A DNA stretch of 53,739 nucleotides from the NCBI GenBank assembly GCA_019456185.1, contig VRUH01000005.1:1-53739 (forward strand), read 5' to 3'. The notes beneath the pieces are model-generated. The model was not told the origin of the DNA, searched no databases, and saw nothing but the letters and a program-made list of their open reading frames with translations. Origin of the DNA: Candidatus Glassbacteria bacterium. Lineage in GTDB: Bacteria > Gemmatimonadota > Glassbacteria > GWA2-58-10. The position numbers were made by a program, and so were the translations under genes. Positions 25,023 through 34,393 of the stretch are shown piece by piece. Position 1 is the stretch's first letter. Every line of letters starts with the position of its first letter.

Positions 25023-25862
25023 TCAATCGGCAGACCTTTCCGGCTTGACTCCCAGCAGGTCGAAAAACCGGGCGAGGCGGGCGGTGCTGATATGGAACTC
25101 ACCCAGGTTGAACCTGCCGCCCTCGTAATGCCAGTCGCTGCCGCCGGTGAACACCAGGTCGTGCTGACGGCCCTTGTTGCGGATAGCGTTGGCGGTGGAG
25201 CGATAGACCCCCGGACGCCAGAGTTCGATCCCGTCCATGCCGGCCTCGCAGAGGAGATCGACAGAATCCTCGACCTCGTCGCGCGAGGGATGGGCCAGGG
25301 CGCTGACTCCGCCCAGCTCGCCGATCAGCTCGATCACCTCCAGCGCGTCGGCGGGGCTGTAGGGTACGAACGCGCTGCCGTTGTTGCCCAGGTAGACATC
25401 GAACGCTTCCTCCGGCGAGCGCACGTAACCGTAGTTGTAAATCAGGTCGGCGATCAGCACCCGGCCGATCGTTTTAAGACGGGGCACCCGGTCGAGCTCG
25501 TCGTGGGGAATCCGCACGTTACGCTCGTTGAGCAGGCTGAGTATCTCATGCGCGCGCTCCTTGCGCCGCTGCCGGACTCCATCGATATGCCGGACCAGCC
25601 GCGGCTCGGCGGGGTCGAGTCCGTAGCCCAGGATATGCAGTTCGCGCTCGCCCAGCCTGGTGCTGAACTCGGTGCCGCAGATCATCGTCAACCCGTGCTC
25701 GCGCCCGCAGGCCAGCGCATCCCCGTAATGGTCGACCGTATCGTGGTCGGTGATCCCCAGCACGTGCAGGCCCCGCTCACGGGCGAGCGGCACCAGCTCG
25801 GTCACGTTCATCTTGCCGTCGGAGTAAGCGCTGTGTATGTGAAGGTCCGCTCTCAAAGGCAT
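25023..25862 (-). CDS. PHP-domain phosphoesterase (RNase AM/YciV-like)
   Basis: A 279-residue cytoplasmic metalloenzyme. The PHP motifs are clear: ADLHIHSAYSDG (His-x-His), LGITDHDTVDH, CGTEFST and HPSRDEVEDSVD, then GSDWH near the end. This layout is that of the YciV/TrpH group, which hydrolyses 3',5'-nucleotides and trims 5' ends of rRNA (RNase AM). The trimetal site residues appear intact. It lies 47 bases downstream of lepA in the same direction, so co-transcription is likely and would fit a translation-related role. Confidence 0.85.
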   Translation of the reverse strand: MPLRADLHIHSAYSDGKMNVTELVPLARERGLHVLGITDHDTVDHYGDALACGREHGLTMICGTEFSTRLGERELHILGYGLDPAEPRLVRHIDGVRQRRKERAHEILSLLNERNVRIPHDELDRVPRLKTIGRVLIADLIYNYGYVRSPEEAFDVYLGNNGSAFVPYSPADALEVIELIGELGGVSALAHPSRDEVEDSVDLLCEAGMDGIELWRPGVYRSTANAIRNKGRQHDLVFTGGSDWHYEGGRFNLGEFHISTARLARFFDLLGVKPERSAD

Positions 25863-25909
25863 TGCATTGACACCTGTCTCATTGTTATACCATCAGGCCG
25901 CGGCCGGGT

Positions 25910-27700
25910 TCAATCCATTTTCAGCACGGCCAGGAACGCTTCCTGCGGGATTTCAACCTGGCCGACCTGCTTCATCTTCTTCTTGCCCTCGCGCTGGCGG
26001 GCCAGCAGCTTGCGCTTGCGGGTGATGTCGCCGCCGTAGCACTTGGCGGTCACATTCTTGCGCAGCGGGCGGATCACCTCGCGGGCGATCACCCGTCCGC
26101 CGATAGCGGCCTGCAGCACCACCTCGAACATCTGGCGCGGAATGAGTTCCCTGAGCTTCTCGATCAGCCTGACACCCCGGGGCCTGGCCTTGTCGCGGTG
26201 GATAATCGCGCTCAGCGCGTCCACCGGGTCGCTGTTGACCAGGATGTCGAGCCGGATCAGCTCGCTGGCGCGGTAGCCGGAGAACTCGTAGTCGAAACTG
26301 GCGTATCCGCGGCTGACAGTCTTGAGCCGGTCGTAAAAATCGAACAGGATCTCGGCCAGGGGCAGGGCGTAAACCAGTTCCACCCGGCGCTGGTCGAGAT
26401 AAATCATCTCGCCGTACTCGCCGCGGCGTTCGTTGCAGAGTTCCATGATCGGCCCCACGTAGTCGGCGGGGACGAAAATCCGCACCTTGACATAGGGCTC
26501 CTCGATCCGCTTCACGCCGGCGCGGTCGGGAAGGCGCGAGGGGTTGGAGAGCTCCAGCACTTCACCGTCGGTCATCAGCACCCGGTAGCGCACGTTGGGC
26601 ACGGTGGCGAGGATCTTGACATCGTACTCGCGCTGCAGCCGCTCCTGGATAATCTCCAGGTGCAGCAGACCCAGGAACCCGCAGCGGAAACCGAAGCCGA
26701 GGGCGATGGATGTTTCCGGTTCGTAGCTCAACGATGCGTCGTTGAGTTTCAGCCGCTCCAGGGCGTCCTTGAGGCCGTCGTAGTCGTCGTTGTTCACCGG
26801 GAACACGGCCGCGAACACCATCGGCTTGACCTCCCGGTAGCCCGGCAGGGGACTGTCGGCCGGGCGGTCGCGGTCGGTGACAGTATCGCCCACGCGGGTA
26901 TGGTCCAGCCGCTTGATCCCGGCGATCAGGTAGCCCACCTCGCCGGCTTCGAGCCGGTCGGTCTTTTTGGGCTTGAGCTGCTGGATACCGACCTCGTCCA
27001 CCTCGTACTCTCCTCCGGTGGCGAACATGCGCAGGGTCATCCCGGCTCCCATGCGCCCGTCGATCACCCGCACCAGCGGGACGGCCCCGCGGTACTGGTC
27101 GAAATAGCTGTCGAAAATCAGCGCCTTGAGCGGGGCGTCCGGGTCGCCGACAGGTGGTGGGATCCGGGCGACCACGGCCTCGAGCACGGTATCGATCCCG
27201 ATCCCCTGTTTGGCGCTGACCGCGAGGATTTCCCCGCGCTCCACGCTCAGCAGTTCCTCGAGTTCGTCGCAGACCTCATCAACTCTGGCTGCGGGCAGGT
27301 CGATCTTGTTGACCACCGGAACTATCGCCAGGTTGTGGTCCATGGCCAGCAGGAGGTTGCTCAGGGTCTGGGCCTGCACGCCCTGGACAGCGTCCACCAC
27401 CAGCAGCGCGCCCTCGCAGGCGGCCAGGCTGCGGCTTACCTCGTAGTTGAAATCGACATGGCCGGGGGTGTCGATCAGGTTGAACTGGTAGCGCTTGCCG
27501 TCGGCTGCGTCGTAGTCCATCCGGATGGCGTGGGCCTTGATCGTGATCCCCCGCTCGCGTTCCAGGTCCATGCTGTCGAGCACCTGCTCGCGCATCTCGC
27601 GCTGATCCAGGGTGTGGGTGGACTCCAGCAGGCGGTCGGCGAGAGTGCTCTTGCCGTGGTCTATATGTGCAATAATGCAGAAGTTGCGTATTTGCTGCAT
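25910..27700 (-). CDS. lepA: Elongation factor 4 (LepA)
   Basis: A 596-residue translational GTPase, the normal length for LepA, which remodels ribosomes and influences 30S biogenesis. It starts [25 protein letters not shown] (G1 HIDHGKST), with G3 DTPGHVD and G4 NKIDLP, EF-G-like domains II, III and V, and the LepA-specific C-terminus ([29 protein letters not shown], key piece CYGGDITRK). The frame stays open upstream for another 179 codons, but GAGG precedes the ATG at 27700 and homology begins there, so the extension is not coding. Confidence 0.97.
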   Translation of the reverse strand: MQQIRNFCIIAHIDHGKSTLADRLLESTHTLDQREMREQVLDSMDLERERGITIKAHAIRMDYDAADGKRYQFNLIDTPGHVDFNYEVSRSLAACEGALLVVDAVQGVQAQTLSNLLLAMDHNLAIVPVVNKIDLPAARVDEVCDELEELLSVERGEILAVSAKQGIGIDTVLEAVVARIPPPVGDPDAPLKALIFDSYFDQYRGAVPLVRVIDGRMGAGMTLRMFATGGEYEVDEVGIQQLKPKKTDRLEAGEVGYLIAGIKRLDHTRVGDTVTDRDRPADSPLPGYREVKPMVFAAVFPVNNDDYDGLKDALERLKLNDASLSYEPETSIALGFGFRCGFLGLLHLEIIQERLQREYDVKILATVPNVRYRVLMTDGEVLELSNPSRLPDRAGVKRIEEPYVKVRIFVPADYVGPIMELCNERRGEYGEMIYLDQRRVELVYALPLAEILFDFYDRLKTVSRGYASFDYEFSGYRASELIRLDILVNSDPVDALSAIIHRDKARPRGVRLIEKLRELIPRQMFEVVLQAAIGGRVIAREVIRPLRKNVTAKCYGGDITRKRKLLARQREGKKKMKQVGQVEIPQEAFLAVLKMD

Positions 27701-27810
27701 CCGGTATTCCTCACAGAGACTGTGGCCCGCGACAGCGTTTTGGACACAATCCTCTAAGATAACCAAATTCGGGAAAAATGAAAAGGAAAGCCGTACAATG
27801 GCAGGATTGA

Positions 27811-29259
27811 TCAGAACTTGCGCCAGACCTCGGGCATGAACAGGACGATCACGGTGAAGACCTCGAGACGGCCCAGCAGCATGCACAGCGAAAGCATCCA
27901 TTTGCCGAGTTCGGGGATAGCGGCGTAATTCTGCATCGGGCCCACTCCGGCCAGGCCGGGGCCGATATTGCCGAGAGTGGCGGCCACGCTGCTTGTGGCG
28001 GTGACAATGTCCATGCCGAGACCGGCCATTACGAAGGAGAAAAAGAGGAACAGGGCGATATAGAGGCTGAAAAAACCCAGCACGTTGAGCATCACTTCCG
28101 GCCGGACCCTGATCTTGTTTACCTTGACCAGCACCACCGCCTGGGGATGGAGCAGTTTTTTCAGTTCGGTCTTGCCGTGCTTGAGCAGCAGCAGCAGCCG
28201 GATCACTTTCATCCCGCCGCCGGTGCTGCCCGCGCACCCGCCGACAAACATCAGCGCCAGCAGCATCATCCTGTTCAGCGGTCCCCAGGCGTCGAAATCA
28301 GCGGTGGAAAAGCCGGTGGTGGTGGTTATCGAGACCACCTGGAACATGCTGTCGCGGAAGGTCTGCTCGCTCGCGCCGGAGCCGTGCATCCAGTTGACCA
28401 GGAACACCACGATCGTGGCTCCCCCGAGAATGCTGACATAGAACTGCCATTCGCGGTCGCGGAAATAGGCTTTGAGGCCGCGGCCGGTGAGGCAGCGGTA
28501 GTGCAGGGAGAAATTAGCCCCGGCCAGGAACATGAACAGGACGATCACGTATTGGATGTACCGGCTCTGGTAATGGCCCACTGAGAGGTTCCTGGTACTG
28601 AACCCGCCGGTGGCCATCGTCGTGAAAGCATGGTTGACCGAGTCGAACAGGTTCATGCCGCCCAGGTGAAGCAGCAGAACCTCCAGGGCGGTCAGCAGGA
28701 GGTACACGGCCCAGAGCAGGGTAGCTGTCTGGCTGATCCGCGGTTTCAGCCTGTCGGGAGTGGGGCCGGGGACCTCGGCCTTGAACAGCTGCATGCCGCC
28801 CACGCCCAGGAAGGGGAGGATGGCGATCGAGAGCACGATAATTCCCATCCCGCCCAGCCACTGGGTCTGGCTGCGCCAGATCAGGATCGACAGCGGCTGG
28901 CTTTCGATATCGGTCAGGATCGAGGCCCCGGTGGTAGTGAACCCGCTGAGAGTCTCGAAAAACGCATCGGTAAACGAGGGGATCGAGCCGGAGAGCAGGT
29001 ACGGGAAGCTGCCGAACAAGGCGGCGAAAATCCAGCCGAAGGTGACGATAGCGAAACCCTCGCGCACCCGGATATCGTCGTCACTGCGCGCGAGCCAGGC
29101 AATCGCCGCGCCGCCGACCACCGAGATCGCCATCGCCTCCAGGATCGGTCCCAACGTGCTTTCGCCGTAGTACCAGGCGCACCAGGCCGGCAGGGCCATG
29201 GTCAGGCCGATAAATACCTGCAGGAAGCCCACCACGTATAACACAAGCCTGATTTTCAT
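27811..29259 (-). CDS. trkH: Trk-type potassium uptake membrane subunit (TrkH/KtrB family)
   Basis: A 482-residue polytopic inner-membrane protein with the M-P-M repeats of the TrkH/KtrB superfamily. Selectivity-loop motifs are visible: [11 protein letters not shown] in the first repeat, [14 protein letters not shown] in the second, [14 protein letters not shown] in the third and [16 protein letters not shown] in the fourth, each with the central Gly of the K+ filter. It takes up K+ together with a cytoplasmic TrkA ring. It follows trkA by 60 bases on the same strand. Confidence 0.93.
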   Translation of the reverse strand: MKIRLVLYVVGFLQVFIGLTMALPAWCAWYYGESTLGPILEAMAISVVGGAAIAWLARSDDDIRVREGFAIVTFGWIFAALFGSFPYLLSGSIPSFTDAFFETLSGFTTTGASILTDIESQPLSILIWRSQTQWLGGMGIIVLSIAILPFLGVGGMQLFKAEVPGPTPDRLKPRISQTATLLWAVYLLLTALEVLLLHLGGMNLFDSVNHAFTTMATGGFSTRNLSVGHYQSRYIQYVIVLFMFLAGANFSLHYRCLTGRGLKAYFRDREWQFYVSILGGATIVVFLVNWMHGSGASEQTFRDSMFQVVSITTTTGFSTADFDAWGPLNRMMLLALMFVGGCAGSTGGGMKVIRLLLLLKHGKTELKKLLHPQAVVLVKVNKIRVRPEVMLNVLGFFSLYIALFLFFSFVMAGLGMDIVTATSSVAATLGNIGPGLAGVGPMQNYAAIPELGKWMLSLCMLLGRLEVFTVIVLFMPEVWRKF

Positions 29260-29319
29260 CTTCGGCGGTCCGTGCTCCCGGGGTGAAACGGAGGCGCATT
29301 CCCCTGGCTGCGGCTGAGG

Positions 29320-30663
29320 TCAGAGGAAAAATTTGTGTACTTTCTTGGACTGACGGGCCAGGGTGAAAATGACCACGTTATCCCCGGGCAACAGAGTATC
29401 CTCACCGTGGGGGATAAAGGTTTTACCCTCCCTGACCACCGAGCCGATAATGCAGTCCGAGGGGATTTCGAGGTCCCTGAGCATTTTACCGACATAAGGC
29501 AGGCCCTCGCGGACCGAGATCTCCATGAACTGCACGCTCATGCCTCTCAGGGTGGCCAGGGTCAGCAGCCGCTCGCTGTGGGTGGCTGCCAGGATAGCGT
29601 TGACAGTGGACAGATGCGGGCTGACCGAGGCGTCGACCCCGATCCTGGTAGCGAGGTTGAGATATTCGAGCCGCTTGATCTGGGAGATAGTTTTGGTGGC
29701 GCCCATGTTCTTGGCCACCAGGGAGCTGATGATGTTGTTCTCGTCGTCATCGGTGAGCGCCACGAACCCGTCCACACCATCCACGCCCTCGCTTTCCAGC
29801 AGCTCCAGGTCGGTGGCGTCGCCGTGGAGCACCAGGCTGGAGGCCAGGATCTCGGCCAGCACGGCGCAGCGCGCGCGGTCGCTTTCGAAAACGATCGGGA
29901 TCACCCCCTGGCTTTCCAGCAAATGTGCCAGCCGGACCGCCACGGCCGTGCCGCCGGCCAGCATCACGCGATGCAGGCTGCGGTTCTCGTAGCCCGCCAG
30001 GCGGAGCATATCGGTGGTGGCGTCGCTCTTGCCGATCACGTAGAGCAGGTCGCCTTCGTGGATCGCGTCATTTCCGTGGGGGATAATGGTCTGCTCGCCG
30101 CGGCTGATCGCGGCGACAAGGAACTTCCGCTTCTCGAATTCACCGGCGATCTGTTTGAGCGCCCGGTCGCGGAACAGGAAGCCCTCGCCCACCCGCATTC
30201 CCATCAGCACAACTTCGCCATCGGCGAACTCCACCACATCGGTGGCGGCGGCGAACTTGAGCAGGCGCTGGATTTCCTGGGCGCAGGCCTCCTGGGGGTT
30301 AACCAGCACATCGATGCCCAGCGAGCCGGCGAGCGCCAGCGGAGATTCGCCGTAGTAGTAGTCTCCGCCCACCCGGGCCACCTTGGTCCGGACTTCGTAG
30401 CGCGAGGCGAGCTGGCAGGCGAGGATGTTGACTTCGTCGTCGTCGCTGACAGCGATCAGGGTGTCGGTACGGTTGATCTGTGCGCGTTCGAGGATGCGGA
30501 AATCGACGCCGCTGCCCAGCAGGCCCAGCACGTCCAGATGGTTTTCGACCCGGTCGACCTTGGTCTGGTCGACATCGATGACCACGATTTCCTCACCCTG
30601 TTGAGAGAGCCGGCTGGCGAGCTGAAAGCCGACGTCGCCGGCCCCGATGATAATCGCCTTCAT
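29320..30663 (-). CDS. trkA: Trk system K+ uptake regulatory protein TrkA
   Basis: A 447-residue cytoplasmic protein with two tandem RCK modules. Each has a Rossmann NAD(H)/nucleotide-binding half (GAGDVGFQLASRLSQQGEEIVVID at residues 6-29, and LAGGTAVAVRLAHLLESQGV near 240) followed by a TrkA_C half. It gates TrkH in response to nucleotides. Its ATG overlaps the stop of the NYN-domain gene (ATGA, 30660-30663), so the upstream gene is translationally coupled to it. Confidence 0.95.
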   Translation of the reverse strand: MKAIIIGAGDVGFQLASRLSQQGEEIVVIDVDQTKVDRVENHLDVLGLLGSGVDFRILERAQINRTDTLIAVSDDDEVNILACQLASRYEVRTKVARVGGDYYYGESPLALAGSLGIDVLVNPQEACAQEIQRLLKFAAATDVVEFADGEVVLMGMRVGEGFLFRDRALKQIAGEFEKRKFLVAAISRGEQTIIPHGNDAIHEGDLLYVIGKSDATTDMLRLAGYENRSLHRVMLAGGTAVAVRLAHLLESQGVIPIVFESDRARCAVLAEILASSLVLHGDATDLELLESEGVDGVDGFVALTDDDENNIISSLVAKNMGATKTISQIKRLEYLNLATRIGVDASVSPHLSTVNAILAATHSERLLTLATLRGMSVQFMEISVREGLPYVGKMLRDLEIPSDCIIGSVVREGKTFIPHGEDTLLPGDNVVIFTLARQSKKVHKFFL

Positions 30664-31886
30664 GCGGACTGCTCTTGTTGGGTGGTCTCGCTGTTTTCGT
30701 TCACCGGCTCCTGTGCGCCATGGCCGGAGGCGTTATTGCCATATTCCTTAAGCAGCATCTCGCTGCCGATTTCGTTGAACTTGTCCGCGGTTTCCCGCAG
30801 CTCGCCGGAGAGATTGTGGTTGAACGCGTAAAGTTCGACCACCGGCCCCAGTCGCTTGACAAGCTGAACCAGCGAAACGAAATCGCCATCGCCGCTGACC
30901 AGCGCCACCACGTCGAGGTCCGGCGCCGCCTCGATAATGTCGATGGCGATCCCCATGTCCCAGTCACCCTTGGCGGTTCCGTCGGAGAACGACTTCAGCT
31001 CCTTGCGGCGGACCTGGTAGCCTTTTTTCTTGAGCAGGCTGATAAAACCGCTCTGGTCGATATCCGGGGATTCGACAATATAGGCCAGGGCCATGATCTG
31101 GCGGCGCCTGCCCACGATCCTGTCCAGGATAGACTCGTAGTCCAGCCTGGCCCCGTCGAGTTTCTTGGCCGCGTAGAACATGTTCTGCACATCGATAAAC
31201 ACGCCGACCCGGATATTTTCCTCGGGGAGATCCTCCAGGCGACGGTTTTCCGGCATCCCGCCGTAATGTTCGGTACGCGGTCCGCCCTCGAGCTGCTCCA
31301 GACGGTTGCGCAGCCTCCCGATCTCCTTGGTCTGTTCGATCAGCAGGCCCTTGAGTTCGCGGCCCACTCCCTCCATACGTTCCTCCAGCGCGTGCAATTT
31401 GCTCATGCACAGGGGGCGCTGGGCCAGCAGGCTCTGCCCGAAGTCGCGGAACCCGTGGCTGAGCATGGTCTCGAACTCTTCGAGCAGGGTGCCGTGCTTC
31501 TCGTGCATCAGCACCCAGAGCAGGATGCAGGCGGTTTTGCGGTCGAGCGTACCCTCCGACTTGAGCGATTCCAACTGTTCGCGGAGCTTGTATTCGCCGA
31601 GGCCGAGATAGTTTTTCATCCGGCCGGCGAGTTCCTGGTCCATCGCTCCCCACAGGCTGCCGGAGGAGCGCTGCGGACCTGCCTTCCAGGCGTCCAGCAG
31701 GACCTCTATCAGCTCGTGCGTGCGCGCCTGGCGAAGATCGAACTTTTCGTCGCGGGTAGTGCAGCGGTGGGCCAGCTCGATCAGCCGCTGGCGTTCGAAC
31801 AGGTTTTCCAGCAGCAACCGGAGCTGCTCGTCGGACGGAAAGAAAAGCCTGTCCGGGTTTGTGTCGGTGTCGTTTCTGGTATGCAT
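30660..31886 (-). CDS. NYN/PIN-like nuclease-domain protein (LabA/DUF88 type) with helical N-terminus
   Basis: A 408-residue cytoplasmic protein. Residues 1-200 are helical, including a probable coiled coil at about 165-200 (LHALEERMEGVGRELKG, QTKEIGRLRNRLEQLEG); I do not recognise this part. Residues about 226-375 form a NYN domain of the LabA/DUF88 type: FIDVQNMFY (Asp232), the KGDWDMGIAIDI helix (Asp310) and the SGDGDF motif (Asp333, Asp335), the acidic residues expected to bind metal in RNA-cleaving PIN-like nucleases. The tail of about 30 residues is low-complexity. It heads the trkA-trkH unit and overlaps trkA, an unusual partner. Likely an RNase or RNA-binding regulator. Confidence 0.8.
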   Translation of the reverse strand: MHTRNDTDTNPDRLFFPSDEQLRLLLENLFERQRLIELAHRCTTRDEKFDLRQARTHELIEVLLDAWKAGPQRSSGSLWGAMDQELAGRMKNYLGLGEYKLREQLESLKSEGTLDRKTACILLWVLMHEKHGTLLEEFETMLSHGFRDFGQSLLAQRPLCMSKLHALEERMEGVGRELKGLLIEQTKEIGRLRNRLEQLEGGPRTEHYGGMPENRRLEDLPEENIRVGVFIDVQNMFYAAKKLDGARLDYESILDRIVGRRRQIMALAYIVESPDIDQSGFISLLKKKGYQVRRKELKSFSDGTAKGDWDMGIAIDIIEAAPDLDVVALVSGDGDFVSLVQLVKRLGPVVELYAFNHNLSGELRETADKFNEIGSEMLLKEYGNNASGHGAQEPVNENSETTQQEQSA

Positions 31887-31943
31887 TTTTCAGTTGTACC
31901 TTTCGTTGCAAAGATTGAGAATGAGAGTAACTGACACGGCTCA

Positions 31944-31973
31944 AATATAGTGCTGGGAGTCCATCAGGTGCAA
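31944..31973 (-). promoter_or_regulatory. Promoter of the NYN-trkA-trkH unit
   Basis: TTGCAC (31968-31973), 18 bases, TATATT (31944-31949) on the minus strand, about 58 bases before the NYN-gene ATG. It begins just past the stop of the polysaccharide-locus gene at 31977. Confidence 0.55.
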
Positions 31974-31976
31974 ATA

Positions 31977-33188
31977 TTATTCATCTGTCTCGATTCTGGC
32001 AAGGCGCAGACCGACCAGGAAAATGAACAAGAAGTTGAAGGCCAGCATCAGGATAGCCTGCTCGTAGCCGATCATGGTCAGAAACAACGCGCAGAAGCCG
32101 GTGAAGCTGCTGAAGGCGTAAATCAGCAGCACAGCGTCAGTCGGTTTGAGACCCATGCGGACCAGCCGGTGACTGCTGTGGTCCTTGCCGCCCAGGGATA
32201 TCGGCCGGCGGCGGATCACGCGGGTGATCGTCACCAGGCTCACGTCGAAAATGGGATAGATCAGCACCAGCATCGGGATAGCCAGCGACAGTTTGAGACC
32301 GCCGCCCGGCACTCCGGCCGCGGTGCCCCAACTACCGACAATTGAGAGGCCGGCGATTATGAAGCCCGTGAACAGGGATCCCGAGTCACCCATGAAAATT
32401 CTGGCCCGCGGGAAATTATGGGGCAGGTAGCCGACCCCCGCTCCGGCCAGGATAAAAAAGATGAAGCCGAGATCGAACTGGCCGTTGACGAAACTGATCA
32501 GGCCGAAAAAGAAACTGCTGGTGACCGCCACTCCGCAGGAGAGACCGTTCATGTTATCGATCAGGTTGAAAGCGTTGGTGAGGCCGATAATCCAGAACAG
32601 GGTGAACGGATAGGCCAGCCAGATCAGCCACGGCATGCCCCAATGGGTGGCTATGTCGGTGAAGAAGGCGACGCTGATTCCGAAATAGATCAGGAAGAAA
32701 CCGGCGATAAGCTGACCGACGAGCTTGACGTGGGGGATAACCCCTCCCCTGGCGTCGTCCACATTGCCTACCAGCAGCAGGATCGTCCCGCCGATCAGCA
32801 GCCCCAGCACCTGGTCAGCCCCGTCCCCGTCGGCGACGATAATTCCCCCGATAGTACACCAGATCGCCGCGATGACGAAAAACAGGTAGACCCTGCGCGG
32901 GTGGCGCGCGATACCGTAGAGCTGAAAAATGACGCCACTGAACATCAGCAGGGCTTCCCAGATATCCACCATCCCGCGAATCATCAGGCCAAGCAGGAAC
33001 GCCATGTAGATTGCATTGCCGCCCAGCAGGGGGACAGGCTCGGCATGGAAGCGGTCGTTACGGGGAGTGTCGACAACGCCGGCGTCGAGGGCCAGCCGCT
33101 TGAAAATAAGAACGAGGATATAGGACAGGACACTCACCCCGGCCAGGATACTCAGCGCTGAAATCATGATGTCCGGGCTGAAAATCAT
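31977..33188 (-). CDS. Polyprenyl-phosphate sugar-1-phosphate transferase (MraY/WecA family)
   Basis: A 403-residue protein with about eleven membrane segments. It carries the MraY/WecA landmarks: LGGNAIYMAF near 55, the Mg-binding pair in GNVDDARGG (Asp144, Asp145), NAFNLIDNMNGLSCG (Asp211; the usual Asp at position 214 is Asn), GDSGSLFTGF and the KDHSSHRL loop near the end. WecA-type enzymes attach a HexNAc-1-phosphate to undecaprenyl phosphate and so prime O-antigen, ECA or capsule synthesis. It is the last gene of the polysaccharide locus, 52 bases after the SDR gene, and may prime that glycan. Substrate unknown. Confidence 0.88.
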   Translation of the reverse strand: MIFSPDIMISALSILAGVSVLSYILVLIFKRLALDAGVVDTPRNDRFHAEPVPLLGGNAIYMAFLLGLMIRGMVDIWEALLMFSGVIFQLYGIARHPRRVYLFFVIAAIWCTIGGIIVADGDGADQVLGLLIGGTILLLVGNVDDARGGVIPHVKLVGQLIAGFFLIYFGISVAFFTDIATHWGMPWLIWLAYPFTLFWIIGLTNAFNLIDNMNGLSCGVAVTSSFFFGLISFVNGQFDLGFIFFILAGAGVGYLPHNFPRARIFMGDSGSLFTGFIIAGLSIVGSWGTAAGVPGGGLKLSLAIPMLVLIYPIFDVSLVTITRVIRRRPISLGGKDHSSHRLVRMGLKPTDAVLLIYAFSSFTGFCALFLTMIGYEQAILMLAFNFLFIFLVGLRLARIETDE

Positions 33189-33240
33189 CGGCAGATCCGG
33201 TTGCAGGGCCGGTTACGGGGTTCGCTCCCTCCGCTTCGTG

Positions 33241-34236
33241 TCATTTCCGGTTGGGAGAGAGCAGGGTTTCGGGGCCGACTTCACGCACATAGTCGATCAC
33301 ATTGCTCAGGATTTCATCCAGATCGTGGCGCGGTTCGAAGCCGGTTACCCGGCAGACTTTCGAGATATCGGGGATACGCCGCAGCATGTCCTCGAAGCCC
33401 TCGGCGTAAGCCTGGTCGTAGGGGATTTTGCGGATTTCGGACTCGCTGCCGGTCATCTCCCTGATCTTTCCGGCCAGGTCGGCGATCGTGATTTCCTGGG
33501 TGTTGCCCACGTTGAAGATCTGGCCCTCGGCCTCGGGCAGTTCGCTGAGGCGGATCATGAATTCCACGGTATCGGCAACATGGGTGAAACAGCGGCTCTG
33601 GGTGCCGTCGCCGTAGACCGGGATAGTTTCACCAAGCAGCGCGGTGGCAACGAACCGGGGAATCACCATCCCGTAACGTCCGGTCTGCCTGGGGCCGACG
33701 GTATTGAACAGCCGGGCGATCACGACGGGCAGATTTTTCTCCTGGTAATAGGCCAGGGCCAGGAATTCATCGATCGCCTTGGAGCAGGCGTACGACCAGC
33801 GGTTCTTGGTGGTGGGGCCCATCAGGCTGTCGTCCTCCTCGCCGAAGGGGACCTTGTCGCTTTTACCGTAAATTTCGCTGGTCGAAGTTATCAGGGTTTT
33901 TTTCTTGTAACGGTTGGCCACCTTCAGCACCATCTCCGAACCCAGGATATTGGTTTCGATCACTTCCACCGGGCGGTTGACAATCAGTTCGACGCCCACC
34001 GCGGCCGCCAGGTGGAAGATGATGTCGCACTCGCAGATCAGCCGGTCCATCACGGTTTCATTGAGGATACTTTCGATAGCGAACGTGAAGCCGGGGCGGC
34101 CCTTGAACTGGGTGATATTCTCCATCCGGCCCGTGGACAGGTCGTCGATAATGGTAACTTCATGTCCCGACTCCAGCAGTTTCTCGCTAAGGTGCGACCC
34201 GATAAACCCGGCGCCGCCGGTAACAAGCGCTCTCAT
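33241..34236 (-). CDS. NAD-dependent nucleotide-sugar epimerase/dehydratase (extended SDR)
   Basis: A 331-residue cytoplasmic extended short-chain dehydrogenase. The N-terminal Rossmann motif is VTGGAGFIGSHL; the catalytic pair is in SYACSK (Tyr...Lys), with the preceding Ser/Thr in TSTSEIYG; RLFNTVGPRQ and VYGDGTQSRCFTHV are typical of the UDP-glucose 4-epimerase/UDP-glucuronate decarboxylase/dTDP-glucose-dehydratase group. It interconverts or decarboxylates a nucleotide sugar for the surface glycan. The exact reaction cannot be called by eye; UDP-xylose synthase-like and GalE-like are both possible. It lies 156 bases behind the glycosyltransferase gene at 34394, a spacer in which I see nothing. 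Confidence 0.85.
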   Translation of the reverse strand: MRALVTGGAGFIGSHLSEKLLESGHEVTIIDDLSTGRMENITQFKGRPGFTFAIESILNETVMDRLICECDIIFHLAAAVGVELIVNRPVEVIETNILGSEMVLKVANRYKKKTLITSTSEIYGKSDKVPFGEEDDSLMGPTTKNRWSYACSKAIDEFLALAYYQEKNLPVVIARLFNTVGPRQTGRYGMVIPRFVATALLGETIPVYGDGTQSRCFTHVADTVEFMIRLSELPEAEGQIFNVGNTQEITIADLAGKIREMTGSESEIRKIPYDQAYAEGFEDMLRRIPDISKVCRVTGFEPRHDLDEILSNVIDYVREVGPETLLSPNRK

Positions 34237-34393
34237 CGAAGCTCTCCCTGATTAATTCTGAAATGGCGCTGAGGAATGGCCCGGGAGGGGCTGTCCGGCG
34301 ATTGCCGCCTCACCCTGGAGGCGGCCGGAGCCGAGAGGTCGGAAAAGCTGGTCTTGCCGGTCAGAGATCATCGAAATGACCGGAGTCAGGAGT

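Noticed and set aside
27701-28237. 179-codon N-terminal extension of LepA
   Set aside because: It runs antisense through the trkH end, is rich in Arg/Gly/Gln without pattern, and LepA homology and the ribosome site start at 27700.
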